This document shows positions 47,275 to 55,318 of a stretch of 64,000 nt of DNA, piece after piece (within the stretch, counting starts at the first letter, position 1; every line of letters begins with the position of its first letter). This DNA comes from Roseovarius salinarum (GTDB taxonomy: Bacteria > Pseudomonadota > Alphaproteobacteria > Rhodobacterales > Rhodobacteraceae), in NCBI RefSeq assembly GCF_002834145.1, contig NZ_PHNT01000003.1, positions 247 through 64,246 on the forward strand, in the 5' to 3' direction. The position numbers and the translations under genes were made by a program. The notes under the pieces are model-generated. The model was not told the origin of the DNA and made no database searches. It saw only the letters and a program-made list of their open reading frames with translations.

Positions 47275-48555
47275 ATGCAGGAAGCCGACGGGCAGTTACC
47301 GGACAAGCCGAACCCGGCCGAGACGACCCTGGTGGGTGGCGATGTCATCCGCCGGGTTCTCGTGCTCGACGACAGTCGTTTGCAGCGCCGTATCCTGGCG
47401 GCCTCGCTCGAACGCTGGGGCTTCGAGATTCTCGAGGCCGACAGTGGCCGCGCGGCGCTGGACCTGTGCCGCGAACGCCCCCCCGACCTGGTGCTGAGCG
47501 ACTGGATGATGCCGGGCATGGACGGTGTCGCGTTCTGCCGCGAATTCCGCCGGATGCCGCGCGAGAGCTACGGGTATTTCATCCTGCTGACCTCGAAGAG
47601 CGACAAGGACGATATCGCCCATGGCCTCGACGCCGGCGCCGACGATTTCCTGACGAAGCCGGTCAACCCGGGCGAGTTGCGCGCGCGCATCTCGGCGGGT
47701 GCGCGTATCCTGCGCATGGAGCGCGAACTGACCGAGAAAAACCGGCTGCTCGGCTCCACGCTCGGAGAACTCCAGACGGTCTACGGTTCGCTCAAGACCG
47801 ACCTGGTCGAGGCGCGCAAACTCCAGCAGTCCCTGGTCAGCGAACGCTACCGCGACTTCGGTCGCGCCGAGGTTGCGCTGATGCTGCAGTCCAGCGGCGA
47901 TGTCGGCGGCGACCTCGTCGGGTTCTTCCCGATCGGTGAGCGGCGGATCGGGTTGTTCGGCATAGACGTCTCCGGCCATGGCATAAGCTCCGCTCTATTG
48001 ACCGCGCGGCTTTCAGGCTTCCTTTCGTCGGCAGTGCCCGAACAGAACGTGGCGCTCAAACGCTTGTCCTCGGGGCTTTTCGTCCCGCGCCCGCCGGCCG
48101 AGGTGACCCGTGAACTCAACCAGCTTTTCCTGGATGAGCTGCGCACGGAACTCTACTTCACGCTTCTGCTGGCCGATGTTGATCTCGTGACAGGCCGGGT
48201 TTGCATGGCGCAGGCCGGGCATCCGCATCCGCTGGTCCTGCGCGCGGGCGGACAGGTCGAATCAGTCGGCCCCGGCGGGCTTCCTGTCGGGCTGGTAGAC
48301 GGCGCGCGTTATGACCACTTCGAAGTATGCCTCAACAGCGGGGATGCCTTGCTGATCCATTCCGACGGCCTGACGGATTGCACCGATCCTCAGGGCCGAC
48401 AAATGGGCGAGGCCGGGCTGGAACGCCTTGTCGGCAGTCTGGCGGGGCTGCCGCCGCGTCAGTTCCTCGATACGCTCTTGTGGCAAATCGCGGATTTCGC
48501 GGGTGGGCGCGACATGCCCGATGATGCCTCTGCCGCGCTTCTGGCGTTCAGGTGA
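47275..48555 (+). CDS. Receiver-PP2C phosphatase (RsbU/SpoIIE type, RbaY-like)
   Basis: A 426-residue two-domain regulator. The receiver (about 26-145) has VLVLDDSRLQRRI, phosphoacceptor D76 (VLSDWMMPGMDG), LLTSKSD and K128 (FLTKPV). A linker coiled coil (ELTEKNRLLGSTLGELQ) leads to a PP2C/SpoIIE phosphatase with metal aspartates D209 and D213 (SSGDVGGDLVG), GIDVSGHGISSALL, AQAGHPHPLVL and LLIHSDGLTD. In Rhodobacter capsulatus a similar protein, RbaY, acts above the RbaV-RbaW partner switch affecting gene transfer agent production. The ATG at 47275 is the likely start, but the AAGGGAAA ahead of it is unusually far (about 20 nt). Confidence 0.85.
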   Translation: MQEADGQLPDKPNPAETTLVGGDVIRRVLVLDDSRLQRRILAASLERWGFEILEADSGRAALDLCRERPPDLVLSDWMMPGMDGVAFCREFRRMPRESYGYFILLTSKSDKDDIAHGLDAGADDFLTKPVNPGELRARISAGARILRMERELTEKNRLLGSTLGELQTVYGSLKTDLVEARKLQQSLVSERYRDFGRAEVALMLQSSGDVGGDLVGFFPIGERRIGLFGIDVSGHGISSALLTARLSGFLSSAVPEQNVALKRLSSGLFVPRPPAEVTRELNQLFLDELRTELYFTLLLADVDLVTGRVCMAQAGHPHPLVLRAGGQVESVGPGGLPVGLVDGARYDHFEVCLNSGDALLIHSDGLTDCTDPQGRQMGEAGLERLVGSLAGLPPRQFLDTLLWQIADFAGGRDMPDDASAALLAFR

Positions 48556-48991
48556 CGCACCCGAACCGTGCCGCGAAATGCCGGTCGCCGGCATTGCCCA
48601 GCGAGGATGCCGCCCTTGCGGGCGCCATCCAAAGCGCGCTGTGGCCCGGCTCGGTCGGCGCATGCAGAGGCCGTACCGGACGTGCGAGGTATACGATGCA
48701 CAGTTTCTCGGCCCAGAGATCGTATTCGGGCATGTAGGCAAACCGCCGGAAGCTGCCCAGCCGGCGCGGCGCGGCGATCTTCCAGCCGGTTTCCTCGAGC
48801 ACCTCGCGGTGAAGCGCCTGCACCGGCGCTTCGCCCGGGTCGATTCCGCCACCGGGAAGCTGAACCTCCGGGTGCGGGTGGCTCTGGCGGGTCAAAAGCA
48901 GGCGGCCCGCCCGCGGCAGGATGGCATAGACGCCCGGCCGCCGCCTGTAATCGCGCCCCTTCGCGGGTGGTGTTCCGAAACGCGGGATCAT
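48548..48991 (-). CDS. NUDIX hydrolase
   Basis: A 147-residue pyrophosphohydrolase. The NUDIX box starts at GGGIDPGEAPVQALHREVLE and completes as ETGW, with all catalytic glutamates present; YAILPRAGRLLLTRQ precedes it. Start at MIPRFGTPP after AAAGGGACGGG. The 3' end overlaps the receiver-PP2C gene by 8 bp. It is divergent from hslO across 79 bp. Substrate unknown. Confidence 0.88.
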   Translation of the reverse strand: MIPRFGTPPAKGRDYRRRPGVYAILPRAGRLLLTRQSHPHPEVQLPGGGIDPGEAPVQALHREVLEETGWKIAAPRRLGSFRRFAYMPEYDLWAEKLCIVYLARPVRPLHAPTEPGHSALWMAPARAASSLGNAGDRHFAARFGCVT

Positions 48992-49070
48992 CGGCCCGTC
49001 CCTTTGCCAAGCGGTCAAGCACCATGTATAGGGCGCGTAGGGTAAATCGAGCGCGCAAGGAACCCCCGCC

Positions 49071-50072
49071 ATGACAATCGGACAGAAACTCGCTTGGGAC
49101 GACACGGTGCTGCCGTTTCAGCTCGACCGCGCGGACATTCGCGGGCGCGTGGCGCGCCTTGATACCGTGCTGGGCGGGGTTCTCAAGCAGCACGACTATC
49201 CCGAGCCGGTGGAAGCGCTGGTTGCCGAAATGGCGTTGCTGACCGCCCTGATCGGCCAGACGATCAAGCTGCGCTGGAAGCTGTCGTTGCAGGTTCAGAC
49301 GCGCGGTGCCGTGCGTCTTATCGCGACCGATTACTACAGCCCCTCGAAGGAAGGCGAACCGGCATGGATTCGTGCCTACGCCGGGTTCGATGCCGATCGT
49401 CTGACCGCGGGGCGCGGGTTCGACCAGCTCGGAGAGGGGTATTTCGCGATCACGATCGACCAGGGCGAGGGCACGACCCCCTATCAGGGATTAACCCCGA
49501 TCACTGGCGACAGCCTTGCAGCCTGCGCCGAGACCTATTTCGCGCAGTCCGAGCAATTGCCGACCCGCTTCGCGCTTGGCTACGGCAAATCGGCCGAGCC
49601 GGGCCGCCCGGCGGCCTGGCGCGGCGGCGGCGTGATGCTGCAACATCTGCCCGAGGCGCCGCCCCGCGCGACGGGCGGGGGATCCGGAGACCAGGGCCTG
49701 CTGAGGCCCGAGGATATCGTCGAAGGCGAGGAAGCCGAGAACTGGAACCGGGCGAACACCTTGCTGGACACCGTGGACGAACTGGAGCTCATCGGCCCCA
49801 ACGTTTCGCCGACTGACCTGCTGGTGCGCCTGTTCCACGAGGAAACGCCCCGCGTCTTCGAGATCCAGCCGATCCGGTTCGGCTGCACCTGCTCCGAGGA
49901 CCGCGTCCGGCGCAGCCTGTCGGCCTATGGCCCCGAGGACATCGCAGAGATGACAACCGAGGACGGCCGGGTGACTGCGGATTGCCAGTTTTGTGGGGCG
50001 CATTACGATCTCGACCCCGAAACGCTGGGCACGGGCCCGGTCGCACCGGATCAGGATGGCGATGCCGAGTGA
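49071..50072 (+). CDS. hslO: Redox-regulated chaperone Hsp33
   Basis: Holdase chaperone switched on by oxidative unfolding. The 333-residue protein has the N-terminal substrate domain (ALVAEMALLTALIGQTIKLRWK) and the C-terminal redox switch with all four zinc cysteines: C272 and C274 (FGCTCSED), C305 and C308 (CQFCGAHYDL). It is longer than E. coli Hsp33 because of a Gly-rich insert around 190-215, usual in alphaproteobacteria. It heads a compact cluster with a NUDIX enzyme, CCA transferase and RNA methyltransferase. Confidence 0.95.
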   Translation: MTIGQKLAWDDTVLPFQLDRADIRGRVARLDTVLGGVLKQHDYPEPVEALVAEMALLTALIGQTIKLRWKLSLQVQTRGAVRLIATDYYSPSKEGEPAWIRAYAGFDADRLTAGRGFDQLGEGYFAITIDQGEGTTPYQGLTPITGDSLAACAETYFAQSEQLPTRFALGYGKSAEPGRPAAWRGGGVMLQHLPEAPPRATGGGSGDQGLLRPEDIVEGEEAENWNRANTLLDTVDELELIGPNVSPTDLLVRLFHEETPRVFEIQPIRFGCTCSEDRVRRSLSAYGPEDIAEMTTEDGRVTADCQFCGAHYDLDPETLGTGPVAPDQDGDAE

Positions 50073-50664
50073 TCCGCTTGACCCGGTGCGCGCCGCGTTG
50101 GCCAACCCCGGCGTCGGCTCGTCCGATTTCGATCTCAACCCGGATACGGTTCTTGCACCCGGCCGCCGGTTGCGGCCGGCCGGGGTTCTGCTGGGGGTGC
50201 TGAACGGGGACGGTGCCCCGCGTCTGATCTTGACGAAACGCTCCTCGGCTCTGAAGCATCACCCCGGCCAGATTGCCTTTCCCGGCGGAAAGCAGGATCC
50301 GGGCGACCCGGATGTCACCGCCGCCGCGCTGCGCGAGGCGCATGAGGAGGTCGGGCTCGACCCCGCCAACGTCGAGGTTCTGGGATGCCTGCCCACCCAT
50401 GAAACCGTGACGGCCTTCGACGTGACACCGGTGGTGGCGCGCGTGCGGCACCCGTTCGAATTCCGGCCGGAGGCAGGCGAGGTGGAGGAAGTTTTCACCG
50501 TGCCGCTGACCCATGTCCTGACGCCCGGCAATTTTCGCGTTGAGGCGCGGAGGTGGCGGGGCAGTTGGCGGCGCTACTACACGGTGCCGTTCGGGCCGTA
50601 TTACATCTGGGGGGCAACCGCGCGAATCCTGCGCGCCATCGCAGAGGCGGCGGGCCAGCGATGA
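50062..50664 (+). CDS. NUDIX CoA pyrophosphatase (NudL-like)
   Basis: A 200-residue NUDIX enzyme. PGQIAFPGGKQDPGD, then AALREAHEEVGL is the coenzyme A-type NUDIX box with its UPF0035 lead; LGCLPTHETVTAFDVTPVV and FEVEEVFTVPL-like VEEVFTVPLTHVL follow. Expected to cleave CoA or acyl-CoA to phosphopantetheine. Two in-frame ATGs lie at 50056 and 50062; AGGA five bases before the second favours it. Overlaps hslO by 11 bp and cca by 4 bp. Confidence 0.88.
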   Translation: MPSDPLDPVRAALANPGVGSSDFDLNPDTVLAPGRRLRPAGVLLGVLNGDGAPRLILTKRSSALKHHPGQIAFPGGKQDPGDPDVTAAALREAHEEVGLDPANVEVLGCLPTHETVTAFDVTPVVARVRHPFEFRPEAGEVEEVFTVPLTHVLTPGNFRVEARRWRGSWRRYYTVPFGPYYIWGATARILRAIAEAAGQR

Positions 50665-51827
50665 GGATCTCGGGCGACTGGATCGCGGCCGAGGAAACCC
50701 AGGCCGTCTGCCGCGCGCTGACAGATGCCGGGTTTCAGGCGCTGTTCGTGGGGGGGTGCGTGCGTAACGCGCTTCTGGACGTGCGGGTGGACGACATCGA
50801 CATCGCGACGGACGCGCACCCGGAAACCGTGATGGACCTCGCCCGGGCCGCAGGCATGAAGCCGGTGCCCACCGGGATCGATCACGGCACCGTCACGGTC
50901 GTGTCGCAACATGTGCCGCACGAGGTCACGACCTTCCGCGAGGATGTCGAGACCTTCGGCCGGCACGCGGTCGTGGCCTATGCCACCGATGTGCGCGAAG
51001 ATGCGCGCCGGCGCGATTTCACGATGAACGCACTATATGCGCGGCCGGACGGCGAAATCGTCGATCCGCTTGGCGGCTTGCCGGACCTCCTGGCGCGGCG
51101 GGTTCGGTTCATCGAGGACCCCTATCAGCGCATCCGCGAGGACTATTTGCGCATCCTGCGGTTCTTCCGGTTCCATGCCCGCTACGGTGATCCGGCAGGC
51201 GGGCTCGATCCCGAGGGGCTGGCGGCGGCCGCCGACCTGGCCGATGGCCTGTCGGCGCTTTCGCGTGAACGGATCGGTCACGAGATGCGCAAGCTTCTGG
51301 CCGCGCCCGACCCGGCGCCATCGGTTGCGGCGATGCGGCAGGCCGGCGTGCTGGCCCGGATCCTTCCGGGGGCGCACGACCGTGCGCTTGGCCCCCTTGT
51401 TCACCTTGAACGGCAATGGAGCGCGGACCCCGAATGCATCCGGCGTCTGGCCGCGCTGGGCGGCGACGAGACTGCCGATCTACTGCGGCTGAGCAAGGCA
51501 GAAGCCCGGCGGCTGGACATCTTGCGCACGCAGGCTACCGCTTCGACACCGCCGCACGAACTCGGGTACCGATTCGGGGTCGAGGCCGGGCGTGACATCC
51601 TGCTGTTGCGTGCGGCGTTCCTTGAGCAAGCACTGCCCGAGGGGGCGCAATCGGCGCTGGAGAAGGGGGCAACGGCGGTTTTTCCGTTGGAAGCGCGCGA
51701 CTTGATGCCCGATTATCAAGGCCCGTCGCTCGGCGCGCGGCTGCAGGAGCTCGAGCAACGGTGGATCGAGTCCCGGTTTTCCCTTGGTCGTGAGGTGCTG
51801 TTGGCGTCGGACGACGGGCAGAGTTGA
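50661..51827 (+). CDS. cca: CCA tRNA nucleotidyltransferase / poly(A) polymerase family
   Basis: Adds or repairs the CCA end of tRNAs. The 388-residue protein has the nucleotidyltransferase core FVGGCVRNALLDVRVDDIDI, TGIDHGTVTVV, the RRDFTMNALY motif, DPLGGLPDLLARRVRFI and the RNA-binding RIREDYLRILRFFRFHARYG. Its sequence type is the class II CCA/PAP family without an HD domain at the end. It starts inside the NUDIX stop (ATGA overlap). Confidence 0.93.
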   Translation: MRISGDWIAAEETQAVCRALTDAGFQALFVGGCVRNALLDVRVDDIDIATDAHPETVMDLARAAGMKPVPTGIDHGTVTVVSQHVPHEVTTFREDVETFGRHAVVAYATDVREDARRRDFTMNALYARPDGEIVDPLGGLPDLLARRVRFIEDPYQRIREDYLRILRFFRFHARYGDPAGGLDPEGLAAAADLADGLSALSRERIGHEMRKLLAAPDPAPSVAAMRQAGVLARILPGAHDRALGPLVHLERQWSADPECIRRLAALGGDETADLLRLSKAEARRLDILRTQATASTPPHELGYRFGVEAGRDILLLRAAFLEQALPEGAQSALEKGATAVFPLEARDLMPDYQGPSLGARLQELEQRWIESRFSLGREVLLASDDGQS

Positions 51828-51837
51828 CGGGGGCGGC

Positions 51838-53058
51838 GTGACCTACGTGATCGAGCGGCTGGGACACCTTGGCGACGGCATTGCCGACGGTCCCGTCTAT
51901 GCACCCCGCACCCTGCCCGGCGAAGTGGTCACTGGCACGCTGGACGGTGACACGTTGCGGGACATCCGCATCGAAACGCCCTCGGCGAACCGGGTGCGCC
52001 CGCCGTGCCGGCATTTCGGTGCATGCGGGGCATGCCAGCTGCAACATGCCGCCGACGATTTCGTGGAAAACTGGAAACGGAAGGTCGTGGAAACCGCGCT
52101 CGAGGCGCAGGGCCTGTCGGCGGACGTGGGCCCGGTCGTCACCTCGCCGCCCGGAAGCCGCCGGCGTGCCACCCTGGCCGCGCGGCGTACCAAACGGGGC
52201 GCCCTGGTCGGGTTCCACGGCCGCAGTTCCGATACCATCACGGAAATCCCCGACTGTCAGTTGCTGCATCCCCGGCTGATGGCCGCGGTGCCCGCGGCGC
52301 GCGATCTCGCGGTGACCGGGGGCAGTCGCAAGGGCAACCTGGCCGTAGCCGTGACGGAGACCCTCAACGGGCCCGACATTCTCGTGCGTGGTGGAAAGCC
52401 GCTGAATGGCCCGCTGCGTGCGGCGCTCGGGGATCTGGCCCGCCGCCACGACCTGGCGCGCCTGTCATGGGAAGACGAGGTGATTGCCCTGCGGCTGCCG
52501 CCGGAGCAACAGTTCGGTCCAGCACGGGTGGTGCCGCCGCCCGGCGCCTTCCTGCAGGCCACCGCCGAGGGCGAGGCGGCGTTGCGTTCGGAGGTCTTGC
52601 GAATCACGCACGGCGCCGGCCGGATCGTGGACCTTTTCGCCGGCTGCGGAACGTTTTCCCTGCCGCTGGCACAGTATGCCCCCGTTCACGCCGTCGAGGC
52701 GGACGCGGCGATGGTCGCGGCCCTCGATGCCGGCTGGCGCCATGCACAGGGACTCAAGCCCGTCACGCACGCCGCTCGCGACCTGTTCCGTGACCCGCTT
52801 GAACCGGCGGAGCTTGCAGGGTTCGAGGCGGCCGTGATCGACCCGCCCCGTGCGGGTGCACACGCCCAGATCGGGCGGCTGGCCGATTCCGGCATACAGA
52901 GAATCGCACATGTCTCCTGCAACCCGGTGACCTTTGCCCGCGATGCCCGGACACTGGTGCGCGCCGGCTATGTGATGGGGCCTGTGCGCGTGATCGACCA
53001 GTTCCGGTGGTCGGCGCATGTCGAACTTGTCGCGGAGTTTCGCCGCGAGCCCGTGTGA
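51838..53058 (+). CDS. Class I SAM-dependent RNA (uracil-5-)methyltransferase, RumA/RlmD-like
   Basis: Methylates C5 of a uridine in rRNA or tRNA. The 406-residue protein has Fe-S ligands C57, C63, C66 (PPCRHFGACGACQLQH) and C140 (EIPDC), SAM motif IVDLFAGCGTFSLPLA, IDPPRAGAH and the catalytic cysteine C361 in HVSCNPVTFARD. A shortened TRAM region leads the protein. The GTG at 51838 with GGGGGC ahead is the best start. Whether the target is 23S U1939, U747 or tRNA U54 cannot be decided by eye. Confidence 0.9.
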   Translation: MTYVIERLGHLGDGIADGPVYAPRTLPGEVVTGTLDGDTLRDIRIETPSANRVRPPCRHFGACGACQLQHAADDFVENWKRKVVETALEAQGLSADVGPVVTSPPGSRRRATLAARRTKRGALVGFHGRSSDTITEIPDCQLLHPRLMAAVPAARDLAVTGGSRKGNLAVAVTETLNGPDILVRGGKPLNGPLRAALGDLARRHDLARLSWEDEVIALRLPPEQQFGPARVVPPPGAFLQATAEGEAALRSEVLRITHGAGRIVDLFAGCGTFSLPLAQYAPVHAVEADAAMVAALDAGWRHAQGLKPVTHAARDLFRDPLEPAELAGFEAAVIDPPRAGAHAQIGRLADSGIQRIAHVSCNPVTFARDARTLVRAGYVMGPVRVIDQFRWSAHVELVAEFRREPV

Positions 53059-53135
53059 GCGCGATTTGCTCTACGCAGTGCGCGGCTTTCGCTGTAGAAA
53101 CGAGAATCGGGGGGCAGGATGACGGGTGATTTGCA

Positions 53136-53630
53136 ATGCGCGCTTTCAGGAGTGTCGCCCTTCTGGTGATGTTGGCTGCACTGGCCGGGTGCAGTTCGAA
53201 GTTCAAGACGTATAACGGGCCCGAGGTCACGCGTATTGTCGTGAACAAGGACGCGCGCGAGATGCACCTTTTGCATCACGACGTGGTTCTGGAGAGCTAC
53301 GACATCGGGCTGGGCTTCGCACCCAACGGGCACAAGGGTTTCGAGGGCGACGGCCGCACGCCCGAGGGCGACTACGTGATCGATCGCCGCAACCCGAACA
53401 GCGAATTCCACCTGTCGATCGGGATATCCTATCCCGACGAGGAGGACATCGCGCGCGCGCTCGAGGCCGGCCGGGATCCGGGCGGTGACATCTTCATCCA
53501 CGGGCGGCCGTTCAAGTACTGGGGGAACGGCCCGGACTGGACGGCCGGGTGCATCTCGGTCAGCAACCGCGAGATCGAGGACATCTACGCGATGGTTCGC
53601 AACGGAACGCCGATCACGATCCGGCCGTGA
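53136..53630 (+). CDS. L,D-transpeptidase lipoprotein
   Basis: A 164-residue predicted lipoprotein: signal MRAFRSVALLVMLAALAGC with lipobox LAGC (C19), then a YkuD-type L,D-transpeptidase domain with H122 (IFIHGRPFKYW) and C139 (WTAGCISVSN). Such enzymes make 3-3 crosslinks or attach proteins to meso-DAP. The consensus SHGCxR is altered to TAGCIS. It is convergent with a CAP-domain lipoprotein, overlapping by 17 bp, with a second transpeptidase gene beyond it. Confidence 0.88.
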   Translation: MRAFRSVALLVMLAALAGCSSKFKTYNGPEVTRIVVNKDAREMHLLHHDVVLESYDIGLGFAPNGHKGFEGDGRTPEGDYVIDRRNPNSEFHLSIGISYPDEEDIARALEAGRDPGGDIFIHGRPFKYWGNGPDWTAGCISVSNREIEDIYAMVRNGTPITIRP

Positions 53631-54153
53631 CCCGCGCCGGGGCGCCCATGACCAGCGTCCACCAGATCTTGCCGTTGTTTTCCTGGTGCCATGCAAAGCC
53701 CATTTCGCGCGCGTCCGGCGCAAGGATGACTTCGCGCGTGCCGGGTTTGTCCATCCAGGCGGCGAGGGTTTCGAGCTCGGTCTCGTAGGTTTCGGAAATA
53801 TTCTCGCCGATGAGCCGTCCCTCGTATCCCGCGCGGCGCGCGCGGTCGATCGGCGAGGAGCCGTCGGAGCCGAAGTGCCACGGGCGGTTCTGCACCGACA
53901 TGTCGCGAGCGTGGGTCGCGGCCGCGGCGTTCAGGCGCGGATCGAGCTCCACGGGGCCGTGGCCGGCCGCCTTGCGCAGGGTATTCACGGAATCCAGCAG
54001 CCGGAACTGGACCTTGGAGGTCTCGCCGGGCCGGATCCTGTAGACCTTGGGCAGCGGCTTGCCATCGGCTCCCATCTGCGGTTGGGCAGGTTGCGAGCTG
54101 CAGGCGGACAGTGCCAACGCTGCGGCGAGGAAAAGAACGGCGATGCGCACCAT
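53614..54153 (-). CDS. CAP/SCP-domain lipoprotein
   Basis: A secreted CAP-superfamily protein (cysteine-rich secretory protein/SCP fold) with lipobox ALSACSS. The domain shows LDSVNTLRKAAGHGPVELDP, LNAAAATHARDMSVQNRPWH, RAGYEGRLIGENISE and MGFAWHQENNGKIWWTLVMG, the four CAP signatures. The start at 54153 gives an 18-residue signal; an in-frame ATG at 54183 is also possible and neither has a strong ribosome binding site. It sits between two L,D-transpeptidase genes, suggesting a cell-envelope role, but bacterial CAP functions are largely unknown. Confidence 0.85.
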   Translation of the reverse strand: MVRIAVLFLAAALALSACSSQPAQPQMGADGKPLPKVYRIRPGETSKVQFRLLDSVNTLRKAAGHGPVELDPRLNAAAATHARDMSVQNRPWHFGSDGSSPIDRARRAGYEGRLIGENISETYETELETLAAWMDKPGTREVILAPDAREMGFAWHQENNGKIWWTLVMGAPARVTAGS

Positions 54154-54323
54154 GGATACGACCCAAGACAATCCGGTTTTCATGTCTCTAGCGCGCCCCG
54201 ACCGGCGATTCAAACCCGCAAAGCGGAAACATGCATGGCACACAGCGGTTTGAATTGCGGCTGAGGCTTTCCGGCCATATATTTCCCGCATAGATCACTG
54301 GCTTTGGATTGCGGAGAAGCAGA

Positions 54324-54905
54324 ATGGCAAGGCGAAGGATCCCCAACCTGGACCGGCGCGCGTTCGTGGCCGGAACGGCGGCCATGCTGGGTGCGCCCGC
54401 GGTCGCGGCGGAACGGGCCGAACGCAATGAAGACGAAAAGGTGCGCCGCAACGTTTCGAGTTTCCGAACCCTCGACTGGAAGCCCTATTTCACGTCGCTT
54501 CGCAACGGTGCGATCCTTGTGGATACGCGGTCACGCGCCCTTCATTACTGGTCCGAGGACGAATCGGTCTACAAGCTCTACCCGACGAGCGTTCCGTTGT
54601 CCGAAGAGCTGACACGACGCGGCCGCACACGCGTGGTGCGCAAGGTCGAAGGGCCCGACTGGCGCCCGACACCCTCGATGCTCGAACGCAACCCGGACTG
54701 GCCGAAATACGTCCCGCCGGGCCCTGACAACCCGCTGGGCACGCATGCGCTGTACCTGAGCTGGACCTATTACCGGATTCACGGAACGCATGACACGCGC
54801 AAGATCGGGCGTCGATCCTCCAACGGTTGCATCGGCCTTTACAACGAACACATCGCCGAACTCTTCGCGTTGACCAAGGTTGGCACGCAGGTGTTGCTTA
54901 TTTGA
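54324..54905 (+). CDS. L,D-transpeptidase with Tat-type signal
   Basis: A 193-residue YkuD/ErfK-type transpeptidase. The N-terminus has a twin-arginine-like motif and hydrophobic stretch (LDRRAFVAGTAAMLGAPAVA), predicting export. The catalytic motif is canonical: RIHGTHDTRKIGRR, then SSNGCIGLYNEHI. GPDNPLGTHALYLSW is typical of the family. GCGGAG precedes the ATG at 54324; a TTG five codons upstream is unlikely. It is divergent from the CAP lipoprotein gene. Confidence 0.92.
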   Translation: MARRRIPNLDRRAFVAGTAAMLGAPAVAAERAERNEDEKVRRNVSSFRTLDWKPYFTSLRNGAILVDTRSRALHYWSEDESVYKLYPTSVPLSEELTRRGRTRVVRKVEGPDWRPTPSMLERNPDWPKYVPPGPDNPLGTHALYLSWTYYRIHGTHDTRKIGRRSSNGCIGLYNEHIAELFALTKVGTQVLLI

Positions 54906-54947
54906 CGAAAGCGGGGCCATTTTTCGCCGCGGCGCGTCAAGTTGCAT

Positions 54948-54977
54948 TTGCAATCGTCGGGGATTGCTGATTACAAA
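54948..54977 (+). promoter_or_regulatory. Candidate promoter for the small membrane protein gene
   Basis: TTGCAA (54948-54953), 18-bp spacer, TACAAA (54972-54977), about 70 bp ahead of the start codon, inside a locally AT-rich stretch. The -35 overlaps a TTGCA-TT-TGCAA inverted repeat (54942-54953). Confidence 0.35.
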
Positions 54978-55048
54978 AAATCCTACGAGGTAAGTCTTGG
55001 TGCCTGGTGTCGACCTGACCGACAGCAGGCGAATATCTGGAGGATACA

Positions 55049-55234
55049 ATGAAGAAACTCGTTCTCGCTGCTGCCCTGACCGCCGCCGCTTCGACCGCAA
55101 CCGCCGGCACCATGGAAGAGCCGGTAGTCGAGGCCCCCGTGGTCGTCGAGGAGACCCAGGCCAGCTCGTCCGCAGCCGGCATCTGGATCCCGCTGGTTCT
55201 GCTGGCGATCGTCGCTGCTGCCGCTGCCGACTGA
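55049..55234 (+). CDS. Small exported single-pass membrane protein
   Basis: A 61-residue protein: signal peptide MKKLVLAAALTAAASTATAG, an acidic Val/Pro/Glu linker (MEEPVVEAPVVVEETQ), a Ser/Ala spacer and a C-terminal hydrophobic helix (GIWIPLVLLAIVAAAAAD). It has a strong TGGAGG ribosome binding site, a candidate promoter and its own terminator, so it looks well expressed. I recall similar short proteins beside hemH in other roseobacters, without a known function. Convergent with hemH. Confidence 0.82.
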   Translation: MKKLVLAAALTAAASTATAGTMEEPVVEAPVVVEETQASSSAAGIWIPLVLLAIVAAAAAD

Positions 55235-55255
55235 TAGCGTTCGAACATTCCCGGG

Positions 55256-55285
55256 AAAGGCGGTGGCGCAGCCACCGCCTTTTTC
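55256..55285 (+). terminator. Rho-independent terminator between the small gene and hemH
   Basis: AAAGGCGGTGGC (55256-55267), loop GCA, GCCACCGCCTTT (55271-55282) then more T. A perfect 12-bp stem with A- and T-runs, able to act from both sides between convergent genes. Confidence 0.92.
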
Positions 55286-55318
55286 TTTTGCGGGTTCGCC
55301 ATTGCTGAAAACCTGATG

